DNA from: CAZIDL01 sp964537825
Lineage (GTDB): Bacteria; Bacteroidota; Bacteroidia; Flavobacteriales_D; CAYVSK01
DNA length: 25,873 nt
Assembly (NCBI GenBank): GCA_964537825.1
Contig: CAZIDL010000032.1
Location: forward strand, 1-25,873
Direction: 5' to 3'
Of this stretch, positions 1 through 8,143 are shown piece after piece; within the stretch, counting starts at the first letter, position 1; every line of letters starts with the position of its first letter. The notes beneath the pieces were generated by a model. That model ran no database searches. It saw only the letters and a list, made by a program, of their open reading frames with translations, and was not told the origin of the DNA. Position numbers and translations under genes: made by a program.

Positions 1-20
1 ATGCCCATGGGGGGTCGGGG

Positions 21-55
21 AAATAAAAAAGCTTCCCTCAGCGGGTGAAGGAAGC
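21..55 (-). terminator. Rho-independent terminator of the ribosomal operon
   Basis: On the minus strand, GCTTCC (bases 55-50) pairs with GGAAGC (36-31). An inner TCA/TGA pairing lies beyond one mismatch, leaving a 5-base loop. A run of six T (30-25) and further T-rich sequence follow at once. It lies just past the DUF4295 stop codon, so transcription of the L28-to-DUF4295 operon probably ends here. Confidence 0.7.
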
Positions 56-83
56 CTCAGTTCGAAGGAATAAGGAGCGGGGC

Positions 84-272
84 TTAGTTAGAAGCCGCTT
101 CTTCCTTCTTTTCGGACGTTTTGTCTTCTTGCTTGAAGAAATCCTCCACCCGATCGTTAGGGAGCACTTCTTCTTTGAAGTAATAGGATCCGTTCCTAGG
201 ATTGCGCACCATCTTGATGCACTTGGTCTGATCCTTGCTCCCCTGCTTTTGTTGTTTTGCTTTCCTGGCCAT
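84..272 (-). CDS. DUF4295 family small basic protein
   Basis: This 62-residue protein matches the DUF4295 family of Bacteroidota, a short basic protein usually encoded directly after L33. The seen family signature is a KCIKMVRNPRNGSYYFKEE-type segment around residues 17-35, followed by a V-x-DFF ending. The family is commonly near 50 residues; this copy carries an extra charged Lys/Glu-rich tail of about 14 residues. Its start is 12 bases after the L33 stop, so it is in the same operon. A ribosome-associated role is inferred only from its constant linkage to ribosomal genes. The neighbour often found after DUF4295 (ftsY) is absent here, because a terminator follows instead. Confidence 0.85.
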   Translation of the reverse strand: MARKAKQQKQGSKDQTKCIKMVRNPRNGSYYFKEEVLPNDRVEDFFKQEDKTSEKKEEAASN

Positions 273-284
273 CGTTTGCGCGTT

Positions 285-470
285 TTACTTGATCTCCTTA
301 TGGATCGTGTGCTTGTTGAGGTAAGGATTGAACTTTTTGAGCTCGATCCGGTCGGGGGTGTTCCGCCGGTTTTTTTCAGTCACATACCTTGACATACCCG
401 GAACACCGGAATTCTTTTGTTCGGTGCATTCCAAAATGACCTGGACCCGGTCTTCTTTGTTCTTGGCCAT
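285..470 (-). CDS. rpmG: 50S ribosomal protein L33
   Basis: This 61-residue protein is bacterial ribosomal protein L33 of the large subunit. The family motifs are visible: RVQVILECTE near the N-terminus, RYVTEKNRRNTPDRIELKKF in the middle and the HTIHKEIK ending. The position of the second zinc-binding pair is occupied by Asn (KKFNPYL instead of KKYCP), so this is the zinc-independent (C-minus) form, consistent with Bacteroidota. It lies between a DUF4412 gene (44 bases upstream) and DUF4295 (12 bases downstream) in one minus-strand operon. L28, its usual direct neighbour, is about 2.3 kb upstream with two unrelated genes in between. Confidence 0.95.
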   Translation of the reverse strand: MAKNKEDRVQVILECTEQKNSGVPGMSRYVTEKNRRNTPDRIELKKFNPYLNKHTIHKEIK

Positions 471-514
471 GATTCCTAACTTTTGGGATCGCGAATATAA
501 GAGATCCTTACGCC

Positions 515-1309
515 CTAGCGCCGTCCTCGGGTCCCCGTTTTCGTTTCCTTGCCTTCATAGCCGTCCGGCACCTGGAAGAGGCTTTCCTTCAGGTTTTTCT
601 CTTTCAATTCTTTGATACGGGTTTCCTGGGTTCTCTCTCCGTCCTCGAAATAGTACCATAGCACACCAAAACCCTTGAGCCCGTTCCTGTTTTCCCGCCC
701 CTCATTTTTACTAACGGGATAGTAGCGGTCCATTCCATGAGGAAGAAAGGAAATGAAGTCGATCATGGATCGAAGGATGTCGAAATGTTCCTTTTCGACC
801 TGCACGTTGTCAAGGGAGGTTGTATAGACTTTTTGAACCATTTCACCGTCCTGCATCCCTTTGTATTCCTGGCAAGTACCCCAAGGGGAGACGCTTTTGG
901 TATTGCCGGTCTTTTGATATTCGATATCAGGGGAATGGTTGAATTTTTGCCCCATCATCTTCTTCATTTGAGCTCTTTGCGATTCGGGCATGTTCTTCAT
1001 CTGTTCCTTTGCGCGCTTCATTTGCTCTTCCATCTTCTCGATGTCCTCCTCTGTGATCTTTTGATAAGATTTATCCTCATGATCGATCGTATAGAGCACT
1101 CGTTTCTTGTCGTCGTAGATGGTGCTGGTCTTCTCTCCGTTGTTGTTGGCATCACTGCGCATGTGGGACTGCCCGAGGTAGATGGTGGAAGTGCTCCGGT
1201 CCATTTCTTTATTGCCCCGCTCGACCACTTCGGTGACCATTTTAAGCCCTTCCTGAGCAGCAAGGGTCAGAGGGAAAAGGATCAGGATAGAGACAAAGAT
1301 GCGTTTCAT
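515..1309 (-). CDS. Secreted DUF4412-like protein
   Basis: This 264-residue protein has a clear signal peptide: MKR, then a hydrophobic stretch, with a likely cut after LTLAAQ. The rest resembles DUF4412-type exported proteins of Bacteroidota: a beta-rich start (KMVTEVVERGNKEMDRSTSTIYLG), a segment stating a bound or reported state (TIYDDKKRVLYTIDHEDKSY), a charged Met/Glu/Lys helix around residues 85-120, and a WGTCQEY segment followed by more strands. Function is unknown; a LolA/DUF4412-like ligand-binding fold in the periplasm is inferred. The start codon overlaps the stop of the upstream peptidase by four bases (ATGA), showing translational coupling. It sits inside a ribosomal protein operon, which is unusual for an exported protein. 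Confidence 0.7.
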   Translation of the reverse strand: MKRIFVSILILFPLTLAAQEGLKMVTEVVERGNKEMDRSTSTIYLGQSHMRSDANNNGEKTSTIYDDKKRVLYTIDHEDKSYQKITEEDIEKMEEQMKRAKEQMKNMPESQRAQMKKMMGQKFNHSPDIEYQKTGNTKSVSPWGTCQEYKGMQDGEMVQKVYTTSLDNVQVEKEHFDILRSMIDFISFLPHGMDRYYPVSKNEGRENRNGLKGFGVLWYYFEDGERTQETRIKELKEKNLKESLFQVPDGYEGKETKTGTRGRR

Positions 1310-2763
1310 GGGCTTTCTTTTTCCTTGGATTTCCCGAAGTTAGGGAATTCAGAGCTTTCTTTCATCAGTTCTTCGACCTTCTTCACCTCCCGTGGCAGAC
1401 CTCCTGAAAGGTTCTCAGGTCCTTCTTCGGTAACGAGGATGTCGTCCTCGATCCGGATCCCGATGTTCCACCATCGTTCTTCGCAATCCGATCCCTCGGG
1501 AATATAAATACCGGGCTCGACCGTCAGCACATTTCCGGGCCTGAGGTCGCCGTTCGTCCCTACATCGTGCACGTCGAGCCCCAGGTAATGGCTCGTCCCG
1601 TGCATGAAATAGTTCCGCACCTGCCTTCCGCTCTCGATCAGACCGAGTTCCTTGAGGCCTCTTGCAATGACCCTTTGGGCTTTTTGGTGGGGGTCCCAGA
1701 AGCGGTTCCCTGGCCGGCAGGCATCGATCCCCGCTTTCTGAGCTTTCAGGACCAATTCGTAAATGGCCTTTTGTTCTTTTGAAAATTCGCCGTCCACGGG
1801 TAATGTGCGGGCAATGTCCGCTGAATAACCTCCGTATTCCCCACCGATATCGACGACCGCTATCTCCGAACTGTCCATGCGGTCTCCGTTGCGGTTGTAA
1901 TGAAGGACACAGGAATTCGGCCCGCTTCCAACGATGGAAGGAAAACCGGGACCTGAGCAGGCCGACGCCCTGAAGATCTGTTCGACGAGCGCTTCAGCTT
2001 GATATTCCCACATGCCGGGAGCCAATTCGCGCATCAGGGTCTTGTGTGCTTTTTCGGTACTATGGACGGCTTTTTGGAGGAATTGGAGCTCTTCCTCTTC
2101 CTTGATCTCGCGCATTTCCGAACACCAATTATGGAGCTGTTCGTAGCCCCTTCGCCCCTTGGCCGGGTCGGTCTTCCGTTCGAAATGTTGGAGCAAGCTT
2201 GCGAGATCCCCTTTTTCCTGCTCGTTATCGATAACTCCCCGTTTGTCCTTCTTCCAATGGATATGATCGAAGCGCTCAGGACGGAGTGGAAAGTCGGCAA
2301 AGGCTGTGTTCGGCAAGGCTTTTCCCACCCCGAGGCTGTCCTCAGCTCCTTCGATACCAAGGCTGCTTCCGTGCCACAGGGCATCCTCAGGATCCTTGGG
2401 CGAAAGGAAGAGCAGTTCGTCCGTACGGATGCTGTCGAAGGTCACCGTATCGGAGAAGATCAGGAGGAGGGCGTGCTTCTCCCTGAGCCCTGAGAAGTAG
2501 TAAAGGTCCCGGTCCTGAAGGTATTCGTAGTTGATGTCCTTGGACCGAGGCCTTTTCGGAGATGAGAAGAAAGCAGCCATCGAGAGCCCCTCCATCGAGT
2601 CCCGAAGCGCTTGCCGCCTTTCCTGATGGAATTCAGCTGGAAGGGAAGGGGGGTATCTTCCCTGTCCCACCGTTGCTGAAGGAAGAAGAACGAAAAAGAG
2701 GAGGAGGTGAATGGGAAGGGTCTTCGATCGGGTCGGGTCGCCCTTTCCCCCGCTTCCGTTCAT
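1306..2763 (-). CDS. Exported M24B Xaa-Pro aminopeptidase (PepP-like)
   Basis: This 485-residue protein is a creatinase/aminopeptidase P family (MEROPS M24B) enzyme, which removes an N-terminal residue preceding proline. It has the N-terminal aminopeptidase P domain (about residues 40-200) and the pita-bread catalytic domain (about 225-470). All five metal ligands are visible: D305 and D316 in VVDIGG...GYSADIARTLPV, H392 in HGTSHYLGLDVHD, E416 in TVEPGIY and E439 in GIRIEDD. Unlike cytosolic E. coli PepP, it starts with a hydrophobic signal sequence ending near ATVGQG, so it probably acts in the periplasm. Its start overlaps the L28 stop by four bases, and its stop overlaps the next start by four, so it is translationally coupled on both sides. 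Confidence 0.93.
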   Translation of the reverse strand: MNGSGGKGDPTRSKTLPIHLLLFFVLLPSATVGQGRYPPSLPAEFHQERRQALRDSMEGLSMAAFFSSPKRPRSKDINYEYLQDRDLYYFSGLREKHALLLIFSDTVTFDSIRTDELLFLSPKDPEDALWHGSSLGIEGAEDSLGVGKALPNTAFADFPLRPERFDHIHWKKDKRGVIDNEQEKGDLASLLQHFERKTDPAKGRRGYEQLHNWCSEMREIKEEEELQFLQKAVHSTEKAHKTLMRELAPGMWEYQAEALVEQIFRASACSGPGFPSIVGSGPNSCVLHYNRNGDRMDSSEIAVVDIGGEYGGYSADIARTLPVDGEFSKEQKAIYELVLKAQKAGIDACRPGNRFWDPHQKAQRVIARGLKELGLIESGRQVRNYFMHGTSHYLGLDVHDVGTNGDLRPGNVLTVEPGIYIPEGSDCEERWWNIGIRIEDDILVTEEGPENLSGGLPREVKKVEELMKESSEFPNFGKSKEKESP

Positions 2764-2999
2764 TTTCTGAGATAGCCTTTCCGGCGGGCTTCCCGGACCA
2801 CAGGCATCACTCCTTTCTTATCGATGGTCCGGAGCGCCTTCTTACAGATCCGCACCCTTATCCATCGCTTCTCTTCGGGCAGGTAAAGGTTCCGGTCGAA
2901 GAGGTTGGGAAGGAATCGACGTTTCGTTTTCTTGTTCGAGAAGGATACGTTGTACCCGGTCTGGACCCTTTTACCGGTCAATTCACAGACTTTGGACAT
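2760..2999 (-). CDS. rpmB: 50S ribosomal protein L28
   Basis: This 79-residue protein is ribosomal protein L28, a component of the large subunit. The family pattern is clear: CELTGKRVQTGYNVSFSNKKTKRRFLPNL at the start, then RVRICKKALRTIDKKG near the end. It is the first gene of the minus-strand operon L28 - M24 peptidase - DUF4412 - L33 - DUF4295. Its TGA stop overlaps the peptidase ATG by four bases. A Bacteroidota-like -7 element lies about 35 bases upstream of the start. Confidence 0.96.
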   Translation of the reverse strand: MSKVCELTGKRVQTGYNVSFSNKKTKRRFLPNLFDRNLYLPEEKRWIRVRICKKALRTIDKKGVMPVVREARRKGYLRK

Positions 3000-3033
3000 G
3001 GCGCTTCAGTTTCGGCTATCGACAAAGGGAGTG

Positions 3034-3041
3034 CAAAGTAA
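3034..3041 (-). promoter_or_regulatory. Candidate -7 element of the L28 operon
   Basis: On the minus strand TTACTTTG, followed by CACTCC, matches the Bacteroidota -7 consensus TAnnTTTG with one mismatch, about 35 bases upstream of the L28 start. No convincing TTTG -33 box was found at the right spacing. Confidence 0.35.
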
Positions 3042-3085
3042 AGGAATTTTTCCGATCCTTTGGCCGCTCTACCGGAGCTTTTCCT

Positions 3086-4204
3086 TTACTCGGAAGCCAA
3101 TCGGATGTTGGGTCGGTAAGTCCCCGTTCCCAGCTGGTGTAACATTCGAAAATGGCTGGATATAGCCCCGAAGAAGGTCCGATGTTCATGGTAGGGGACC
3201 TGATACTGCTCGGCAATGTTCTTGACGATCGGAGCGATCTTTCGGTAATGAACGTGGCAGATATTGGGGAACAAGTGGTGTTCGATCTGATGGTCCAGGC
3301 CACCGATGAACCAGGAAAAGGCCCGGCTTCCCCTCGCATAATTGGCCGTCGTACGGAATTGATGGATGGCCCAATTGTTCTCCATATTCTGGTCCGGTTC
3401 CGGCTGATAGAAATCGACATCATCGATCACGTGGGCTGGTTGAAAGATCAGGGAAAGCATCATCCCTGTTAGGAAATGCATTCCCAAAAAGCCCAATAAG
3501 GGCTGCCACCAGGGGAATGGCAGCAGGAGGATCGGTAGGAGGAGAGTGACGCCGAAATAAAGAAATTTGATCAGGAGCATTTCGGACAGGGCCTGCTTGT
3601 AGGTCCTCCCCTGGGCCTTGAGCAGCCCCCTGGATGCGTATCCCTTCAATTGTACAAAGTCCTTGACCAAAACCCAATAAAGGGTCATGATCCCGTAAAA
3701 GATCGGTGCATAAAAGGCCTGAAAGCGATAGATCCATTTCCGTTCGGAAAATGGGGAAAAGCGGAACAGAGCATTCTCGATGTCCTCGTCGTGTCCTTGG
3801 ATATTGGTGAAGGAATGGTGGAGGACGTTGTGTTGGATCCGCCAATTCAAATGATAGGCTCCGAGCAAGTTGAGGGAATAGCTGAGGGTCTCGTTGACCT
3901 TCTTCTTTTTAGAATAGGAACCATGATTGGCATCGTGCATGACGGAGGTCCCTATTCCGACCATCCCAAAACTCATGATGGCCCAGAGGCCGTACATCAG
4001 GTAGATGTTCCCGATAAATCCTGTAGCCAGTAAAAAGAGGGGAGCGGAGTAGAGGAGCAACATGAAGCCCGTTTTGACCTTCATTCCGGTATTGGCCGTG
4101 AGCGGGGTATCGTTCTCCTTGAAATGAGCGTTGACCTTTTTCCGGAGTTGCTTATAGAATTCGGGACGGTCCTTTTTGTTGAAACGTATGGAGGACTTGG
4201 GCAT
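3086..4204 (-). CDS. Membrane fatty acid desaturase, front-end type
   Basis: This 372-residue integral membrane protein is a fatty acid desaturase (acyl-CoA/acyl-lipid desaturase superfamily). The three di-iron histidine boxes are visible: HDANH at residues 90-94, HNVLHH at 125-130 and QIEHH at 306-310. Gln in place of the first His of the third box is characteristic of the delta-5/delta-6 'front-end' and linoleoyl-CoA desaturase group. Hydrophobic segments lie at about 45-85, 163-183 and 209-258. There is no fused cytochrome b5 domain, so electrons must come from a separate donor. It stands alone between the ribosomal operon and the stress-protein genes, with 142 bases upstream. The exact position of the introduced double bond cannot be told from sequence. 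Confidence 0.9.
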   Translation of the reverse strand: MPKSSIRFNKKDRPEFYKQLRKKVNAHFKENDTPLTANTGMKVKTGFMLLLYSAPLFLLATGFIGNIYLMYGLWAIMSFGMVGIGTSVMHDANHGSYSKKKKVNETLSYSLNLLGAYHLNWRIQHNVLHHSFTNIQGHDEDIENALFRFSPFSERKWIYRFQAFYAPIFYGIMTLYWVLVKDFVQLKGYASRGLLKAQGRTYKQALSEMLLIKFLYFGVTLLLPILLLPFPWWQPLLGFLGMHFLTGMMLSLIFQPAHVIDDVDFYQPEPDQNMENNWAIHQFRTTANYARGSRAFSWFIGGLDHQIEHHLFPNICHVHYRKIAPIVKNIAEQYQVPYHEHRTFFGAISSHFRMLHQLGTGTYRPNIRLASE

Positions 4205-4346
4205 GTATTAAAAAGAGGTTGTTCGGCCTTTTTGATGGCCTTAGTTCGCCTAGTTTTTCCAACAGTTCGAAGGGAATAATGTTCAGAAACCCCCACAACC
4301 CTTGGAAATTCATAGACCAAGGTACGGAACGCAAGCTAGGTGGTGG

Positions 4347-5219
4347 TCAACGATGGGTGATAAAGACCGGTGCTTTCCGGTACTGGAGGACCTTATCTGC
4401 TGTACTTGGCTGAAAGAGCATCGAAAAGCTGCTCCGGCCATAGGATCCCATGACGAGCAGCGGTCCATCGTTGAAATGCAATGCGTCCAGGATCACATCT
4501 TCGGGCTCCCCTTTCATCTTTTCGATACTGACCTCTTTGTGGCAGTGCTGATCGAGGAATTCCTTCATCAGCCGTTCGTCCCTTTCCGGGATCGCTCCGT
4601 TCCCTTCTTTGTTCACGGAAAGAACCCGAACAGGCTTCCGGGAGGCGGTAAGCGACAGGACGTAGGTGAATTGCTTGATCGCGTAAAAGGAGCTGTCCTT
4701 CCCATCGTAAGTGAAGATCAGGTTCTCGATGGGCGTGAATTCCTGGGGAACCACCAACAGGGGACAATGAGCATCTTTGAGGAGTTCGTGGATCAGGTCG
4801 TCATCCCCTTCCAGGTTCGCAAAATAGGTCTGAAAACCAAGAACGATCAGGTCGGCGAAACGGCTCTCTTCGAGGAGTTCAACGAGCGGCGCTCCCTTGT
4901 GGTCGTGCACTTTGTACTTTACGCCAGCGTCTTTGCATTGCTTCTCGAACTTCTCCACCGAGCTCTTCCGCTTTTCTTCCACTTCTTCAGCGTACTCGTC
5001 GAATTCGAAGATGTCGTTGTGGTAACTGAAGTAAAGGGGTTCGCGCTGATCCCTTGCTTTTCGTAGCATATCCCCGTAATGAAGGGAATTGATGTAAACG
5101 CCCACCAGCAGGTTGTCCTGTTCGGTATCATCCTCCTTGAAGAGGTCGATGGCGTATTGGGTGGCACTTTCGGAATAACGGGAGCCGTCGAGGCCCAGGA
5201 GGATCTTCCTACCTTTCAT
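4347..5219 (-). CDS. Divergent tandem universal stress protein
   Basis: This 290-residue protein has two consecutive UspA-like domains (about 1-150 and 155-290). The first strand reads KILLGLDGSRYSESA. The first domain lacks the usual G-2x-G-9x-G(S/T) nucleotide motif (GFQTYFANLEGDDD at the position). In the second domain it is GSYGRSSFSMLFQPS, with Pro in place of the third Gly. ATP binding is therefore doubtful, at least in the first domain. Its start is 6 bases after the stop of another tandem Usp (5226-6062), so the two are co-transcribed and could form a heteromeric pair. Role: cytoplasmic stress-responsive protein, partner unknown. Confidence 0.82.
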   Translation of the reverse strand: MKGRKILLGLDGSRYSESATQYAIDLFKEDDTEQDNLLVGVYINSLHYGDMLRKARDQREPLYFSYHNDIFEFDEYAEEVEEKRKSSVEKFEKQCKDAGVKYKVHDHKGAPLVELLEESRFADLIVLGFQTYFANLEGDDDLIHELLKDAHCPLLVVPQEFTPIENLIFTYDGKDSSFYAIKQFTYVLSLTASRKPVRVLSVNKEGNGAIPERDERLMKEFLDQHCHKEVSIEKMKGEPEDVILDALHFNDGPLLVMGSYGRSSFSMLFQPSTADKVLQYRKAPVFITHR

Positions 5220-5225
5220 GGGGGA

Positions 5226-6062
5226 TCACGATTTTTTGATCCGAATGCTCAATACCGGACGATCGGCATGATTGGCGACGTCCTCGGCCAGGCTCCCGTT
5301 GATCAGGTGGACCAAGCCTCTCCGACCATGGGTTGACAATGAGATCAGGTCCGCATTCACCGACTCTGAAAAGTTCAGGATCCCTGCCTCGATGTATTCG
5401 TCGTTGTAGATGTTCACCGTGTAGTTCTTGAGCTCGAACTCCTTGGCGAAATCCTCCATCTCTTGCTTGCTTTTCGCGCTCGTCTCGAAGCTGTTCGGGG
5501 TGACCACTTTGAGAAGATGGAGCTTGGCGTTGAAGAGGTCTGCCAATTGCTTGATCCGCGGAAAGGAACTGTAGATCTCTGGGTTGAAGTCGGAGGCGAA
5601 GACCATCTGGTCGATCTGATCGGGCTTGACGGAACTTTTGATCGTAAAGACCGGACAATGGGCCATCCGCACTACCCGCTCGGTGTTGGATCCGACGAAC
5701 ATCTCCTTCATGCCGGTCGCTCCATGACTGCCCATCACGATCAGATCGATGTCGTGTTTCTTGGCTTGCTGGACGATGTTCTCGTAGGTCCGTTCGAACT
5801 GGACCGCTTCGACCACATTGACCCCTTTGAAGATCGGTTTCTCCTTGAATTGTTTGAAACGCTCTTTGGCCGCCTTCATCAGGGCGACCCCTTCGGGTAC
5901 CTCTTGATACTCCTCGAAGGTGTAATTGGTGGAATGCGTAGGGATCTCCATCACGTGGAGAAGGTATAGATCGGCGCCTGTATCTCGGGCAATATCCGCA
6001 GCAAAGGCGGCTGCATTCTCGGATGCTTCGGAAAAATCGGTAGGGACGAGTATCTTTTCCAT
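5226..6062 (-). CDS. Tandem universal stress protein (UspA x2)
   Basis: This 278-residue cytoplasmic protein carries two UspA domains. The first begins KILVPTDFSEASENA and ends with a perfect nucleotide-binding motif, GSHGATGMKEMFVGS at residues 111-125. The second (about 148-278) ends in STHGRRGLVHLINGS, where the first Gly is Ser. By family knowledge the first domain is competent to bind ATP. Tandem Usp proteins of about 280 residues are common in Bacteroidota. It is upstream of and 6 bases from the divergent Usp at 4347-5219, and downstream of the CbpA-like gene by 88 bases, which supports a shared stress function. Confidence 0.92.
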   Translation of the reverse strand: MEKILVPTDFSEASENAAAFAADIARDTGADLYLLHVMEIPTHSTNYTFEEYQEVPEGVALMKAAKERFKQFKEKPIFKGVNVVEAVQFERTYENIVQQAKKHDIDLIVMGSHGATGMKEMFVGSNTERVVRMAHCPVFTIKSSVKPDQIDQMVFASDFNPEIYSSFPRIKQLADLFNAKLHLLKVVTPNSFETSAKSKQEMEDFAKEFELKNYTVNIYNDEYIEAGILNFSESVNADLISLSTHGRRGLVHLINGSLAEDVANHADRPVLSIRIKKS

Positions 6063-6150
6063 GGTCTTAGCTTCTTTTAGGAATGGATGCGTGAATTAAC
6101 AAAAGAACGAGGATATTCCTTTTTTGTCCCACCTCCGATTGTGAGGATCA

Positions 6151-7074
6151 TCATACTCCACTCTTTGCTTTTTCCGAACGTAGCGCTTTCAGTTTTTGAT
6201 AAAGCTCTTTTTCTTTCTTGGACAGATGTTTGGGCGTTACAACCCGTACGTGCACGTAAAGGTCCCCTTTTCGTTCCGTCCCCTCGATCGGCATTCCTTT
6301 CCCTTTGATGCGCAAGCTTTTCCCTGAGTCCGTTCCTGCAGGCACTTTAACACTGATCTTACCGGATGGGGTCGGAACCGAGATCCGATCCCCGAGCACA
6401 GCGCTGGGAACCTCCACATCTGCATCCACATGTAGGTCATCTCCCTCTCGGCGGAACTTGTCGTGCTTGGCGACCCGGAACTCGATGTAAAGATCGCCAG
6501 CCTCTCCGCCGTTCATGCCTTTCTCTCCCTTTCCTTTGATGCGTATCTTTTTGCCATCCTTGGTGCCGGGTTTGATCGGAACCCTTAAGCGTTGACCGCC
6601 CACGTCGACCAGCCGCTCACCGCCATGGTAGGCTTCTTCGAGCTGGATCTCCAATTCGCTCTGAAGGTCCCTCCCTCCGAAGCTGGCTCGACGGCTTCGG
6701 CGACCGCCGCTGAATCCTCCGCCACCGAAAAAGCTCTCAAAGATGTCAGCGAAATCAGAGCCCTGGAAAAAGTCTCCCATGCCAGCCCCTCCAAAGGACC
6801 ATGAGCTGCCGAAGGGAGAGCCCTGCTCGGCACCGGCTGCCTCGTATCCAGCGTGCTGCCAATTCGCTCCGTATCGATCGTACTTTTCCCGCTTTTCTTC
6901 GTCCCCAAGCACCTCAAAGGCCTCACTGATCTCCTTGAATTTCTCTTCGGCCTTTTCATCATCCGGATTATGGTCCGGGTGGTATTTTTTCACCAGCTTT
7001 CGATAAGCTTTTTTGATCTCATCCTGGGAGGCGTTCCGGTCCACCCCTAATATGTCGTAATAACTCCTGGTCAT
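6151..7074 (-). CDS. DnaJ-family co-chaperone, CbpA-like (type II Hsp40)
   Basis: This 307-residue protein has an N-terminal J domain (about 1-68) with the HPD motif at residues 32-34, which stimulates DnaK ATPase. A Gly/Phe-rich linker follows (about 88-130, including FFGGGGFSGG). Two C-terminal substrate-binding domains follow: VPIKPGTKDGKKIRIKGKG, then ISVKVPAGTDSGKSLRIKGKG. The four CxxCxGxG zinc-finger repeats of true DnaJ are absent, so it is a type II Hsp40, like curved-DNA-binding protein CbpA. Neighbours on both sides are universal stress proteins. Its main partner should be DnaK, encoded elsewhere. Upstream lies a 193-base gap holding an 8-bp-stem palindrome. Confidence 0.93.
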   Translation of the reverse strand: MTRSYYDILGVDRNASQDEIKKAYRKLVKKYHPDHNPDDEKAEEKFKEISEAFEVLGDEEKREKYDRYGANWQHAGYEAAGAEQGSPFGSSWSFGGAGMGDFFQGSDFADIFESFFGGGGFSGGRRSRRASFGGRDLQSELEIQLEEAYHGGERLVDVGGQRLRVPIKPGTKDGKKIRIKGKGEKGMNGGEAGDLYIEFRVAKHDKFRREGDDLHVDADVEVPSAVLGDRISVPTPSGKISVKVPAGTDSGKSLRIKGKGMPIEGTERKGDLYVHVRVVTPKHLSKKEKELYQKLKALRSEKAKSGV

Positions 7075-7211
7075 AATGTATACTTTTTATTATTCTTTCA
7101 TCCATTATGACAGATGGAGGTGGGGGAAGGTTGAATGAACGGGCCCACCTTTTCCCAGCAAATACCGGGGGCTATCATTTGTTGGGGTGAGGCTGTACAG
7201 AATGATAATGC

Positions 7212-7237
7212 TAGGGGCGACAAATAGGCCGCCCCTA
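7212..7237. repeat. REP-like palindrome with 8-bp perfect stem
   Basis: TAGGGGCG (7212-7219) and CGCCCCTA (7230-7237) form a perfect 8-bp inverted repeat around a 10-base loop, in the gap between the CbpA-like gene start and the end of the upstream Usp gene. The arms resemble the GGGGCGA/TCGCCCC core of REP-type intergenic elements as I remember them. Neither strand has a T-run after the stem, so a canonical terminator is less likely. Confidence 0.5.
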
Positions 7238-7267
7238 CAAAGTCAGCCCCCTACCTACAGATAAGGA

Positions 7268-8143
7268 TCATTCCTTCATCGTCAGACAAAGCACCGGTCG
7301 ATCGGAGTGATTGATAAGGTGCTCGCTGACGTTCGGATCGAAAAGCCTCCGGATCCCATGATAGCCATGGGTCGTGATCGATATGAGGTCCATTCCTTCA
7401 CGTTCCGCAAAGGCTCTGATACCATCCTCTATGGTATACTCGTTGAAAACGTGCTTTTCGTAAGGGATGTCCACTTCGAGTTCGGAGAGGAAACGTTCCA
7501 TTTTGTGGTAGCTGTGAACGGAATCCTCGAACTTTCGTGGTGTGTTCACATAGAGGAGATTCAGGGTGGCTCCGAAGATCTTGGCAAAAGAGATCGCGTC
7601 CTTGAGGTCGTCCATAGCATCCGTCTCTTCGAAATCTGAGGCAAAGACGATCTGCTTCATCGAAGAAAGGTCGGAATCCCCTTTTGCGACCAGTACAGGT
7701 ATCTTGGAGGTGCGAACGACCCTTTGCGTGATGGAACCGACGAAGAGCTCGTTCCATCCGCTTGCTCCGTGGGACCCCATGACGATGAGATCGACGTTGT
7801 TCTCTTCGGCCCATTTCACGATGTCGTTGTAATTGTAATTGTAGACGACGTGCTTATGAGCCTTTAGGGACTTGGCCTCAGCTTCGCTGATGATCTCCCC
7901 CATCTTAGAATCGATGGCCTCGACAGCAGTATTGAAGTCCTTGTGAAGTTCTGCTTGAGATCCTCCGCTGAAAGGGATGGTGCCCCTACGGGTGTAGGCT
8001 TCGAATTCACGCCAATCAACGGGCGTGTTCACTGAATGAAGCAAATGGATCTCAGCGCCGTTGCGTTCTGCGATCCGAATAGCGGTATCCTTTGCATTAT
8101 CAGCGCATTCGGAGAAATCGGTGGGGACGAGCAACTTCTTCAT
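7268..8143 (-). CDS. Tandem universal stress protein (UspA x2)
   Basis: This 291-residue cytoplasmic protein has two UspA domains. I place the start at the ATG at 8143, giving MKKLLVPTDFSEC, which matches the family start. The longer frame to 8266 would add 41 residues of non-family sequence overlapping the next gene. The first domain has an intact ATP motif, GSHGASGWNELFVGS. The second (about 158-291) has the degenerate TTHGYHGIRRLFDPN and has probably lost nucleotide binding. It is the third tandem Usp in 4 kb, separated from the other two by the CbpA-like gene. Confidence 0.9.
   Translation of the reverse strand: MKKLLVPTDFSECADNAKDTAIRIAERNGAEIHLLHSVNTPVDWREFEAYTRRGTIPFSGGSQAELHKDFNTAVEAIDSKMGEIISEAEAKSLKAHKHVVYNYNYNDIVKWAEENNVDLIVMGSHGASGWNELFVGSITQRVVRTSKIPVLVAKGDSDLSSMKQIVFASDFEETDAMDDLKDAISFAKIFGATLNLLYVNTPRKFEDSVHSYHKMERFLSELEVDIPYEKHVFNEYTIEDGIRAFAEREGMDLISITTHGYHGIRRLFDPNVSEHLINHSDRPVLCLTMKE

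Noticed and set aside
737..1507. 256-residue plus-strand open frame
   Set aside because: It lies opposite the DUF4412 and M24 peptidase genes, both of which have recognisable domains; the translation shows no family motif.
4302..5066. 254-residue plus-strand open frame
   Set aside because: It is antisense to the universal stress protein at 4347-5219 and carries no motif of its own.
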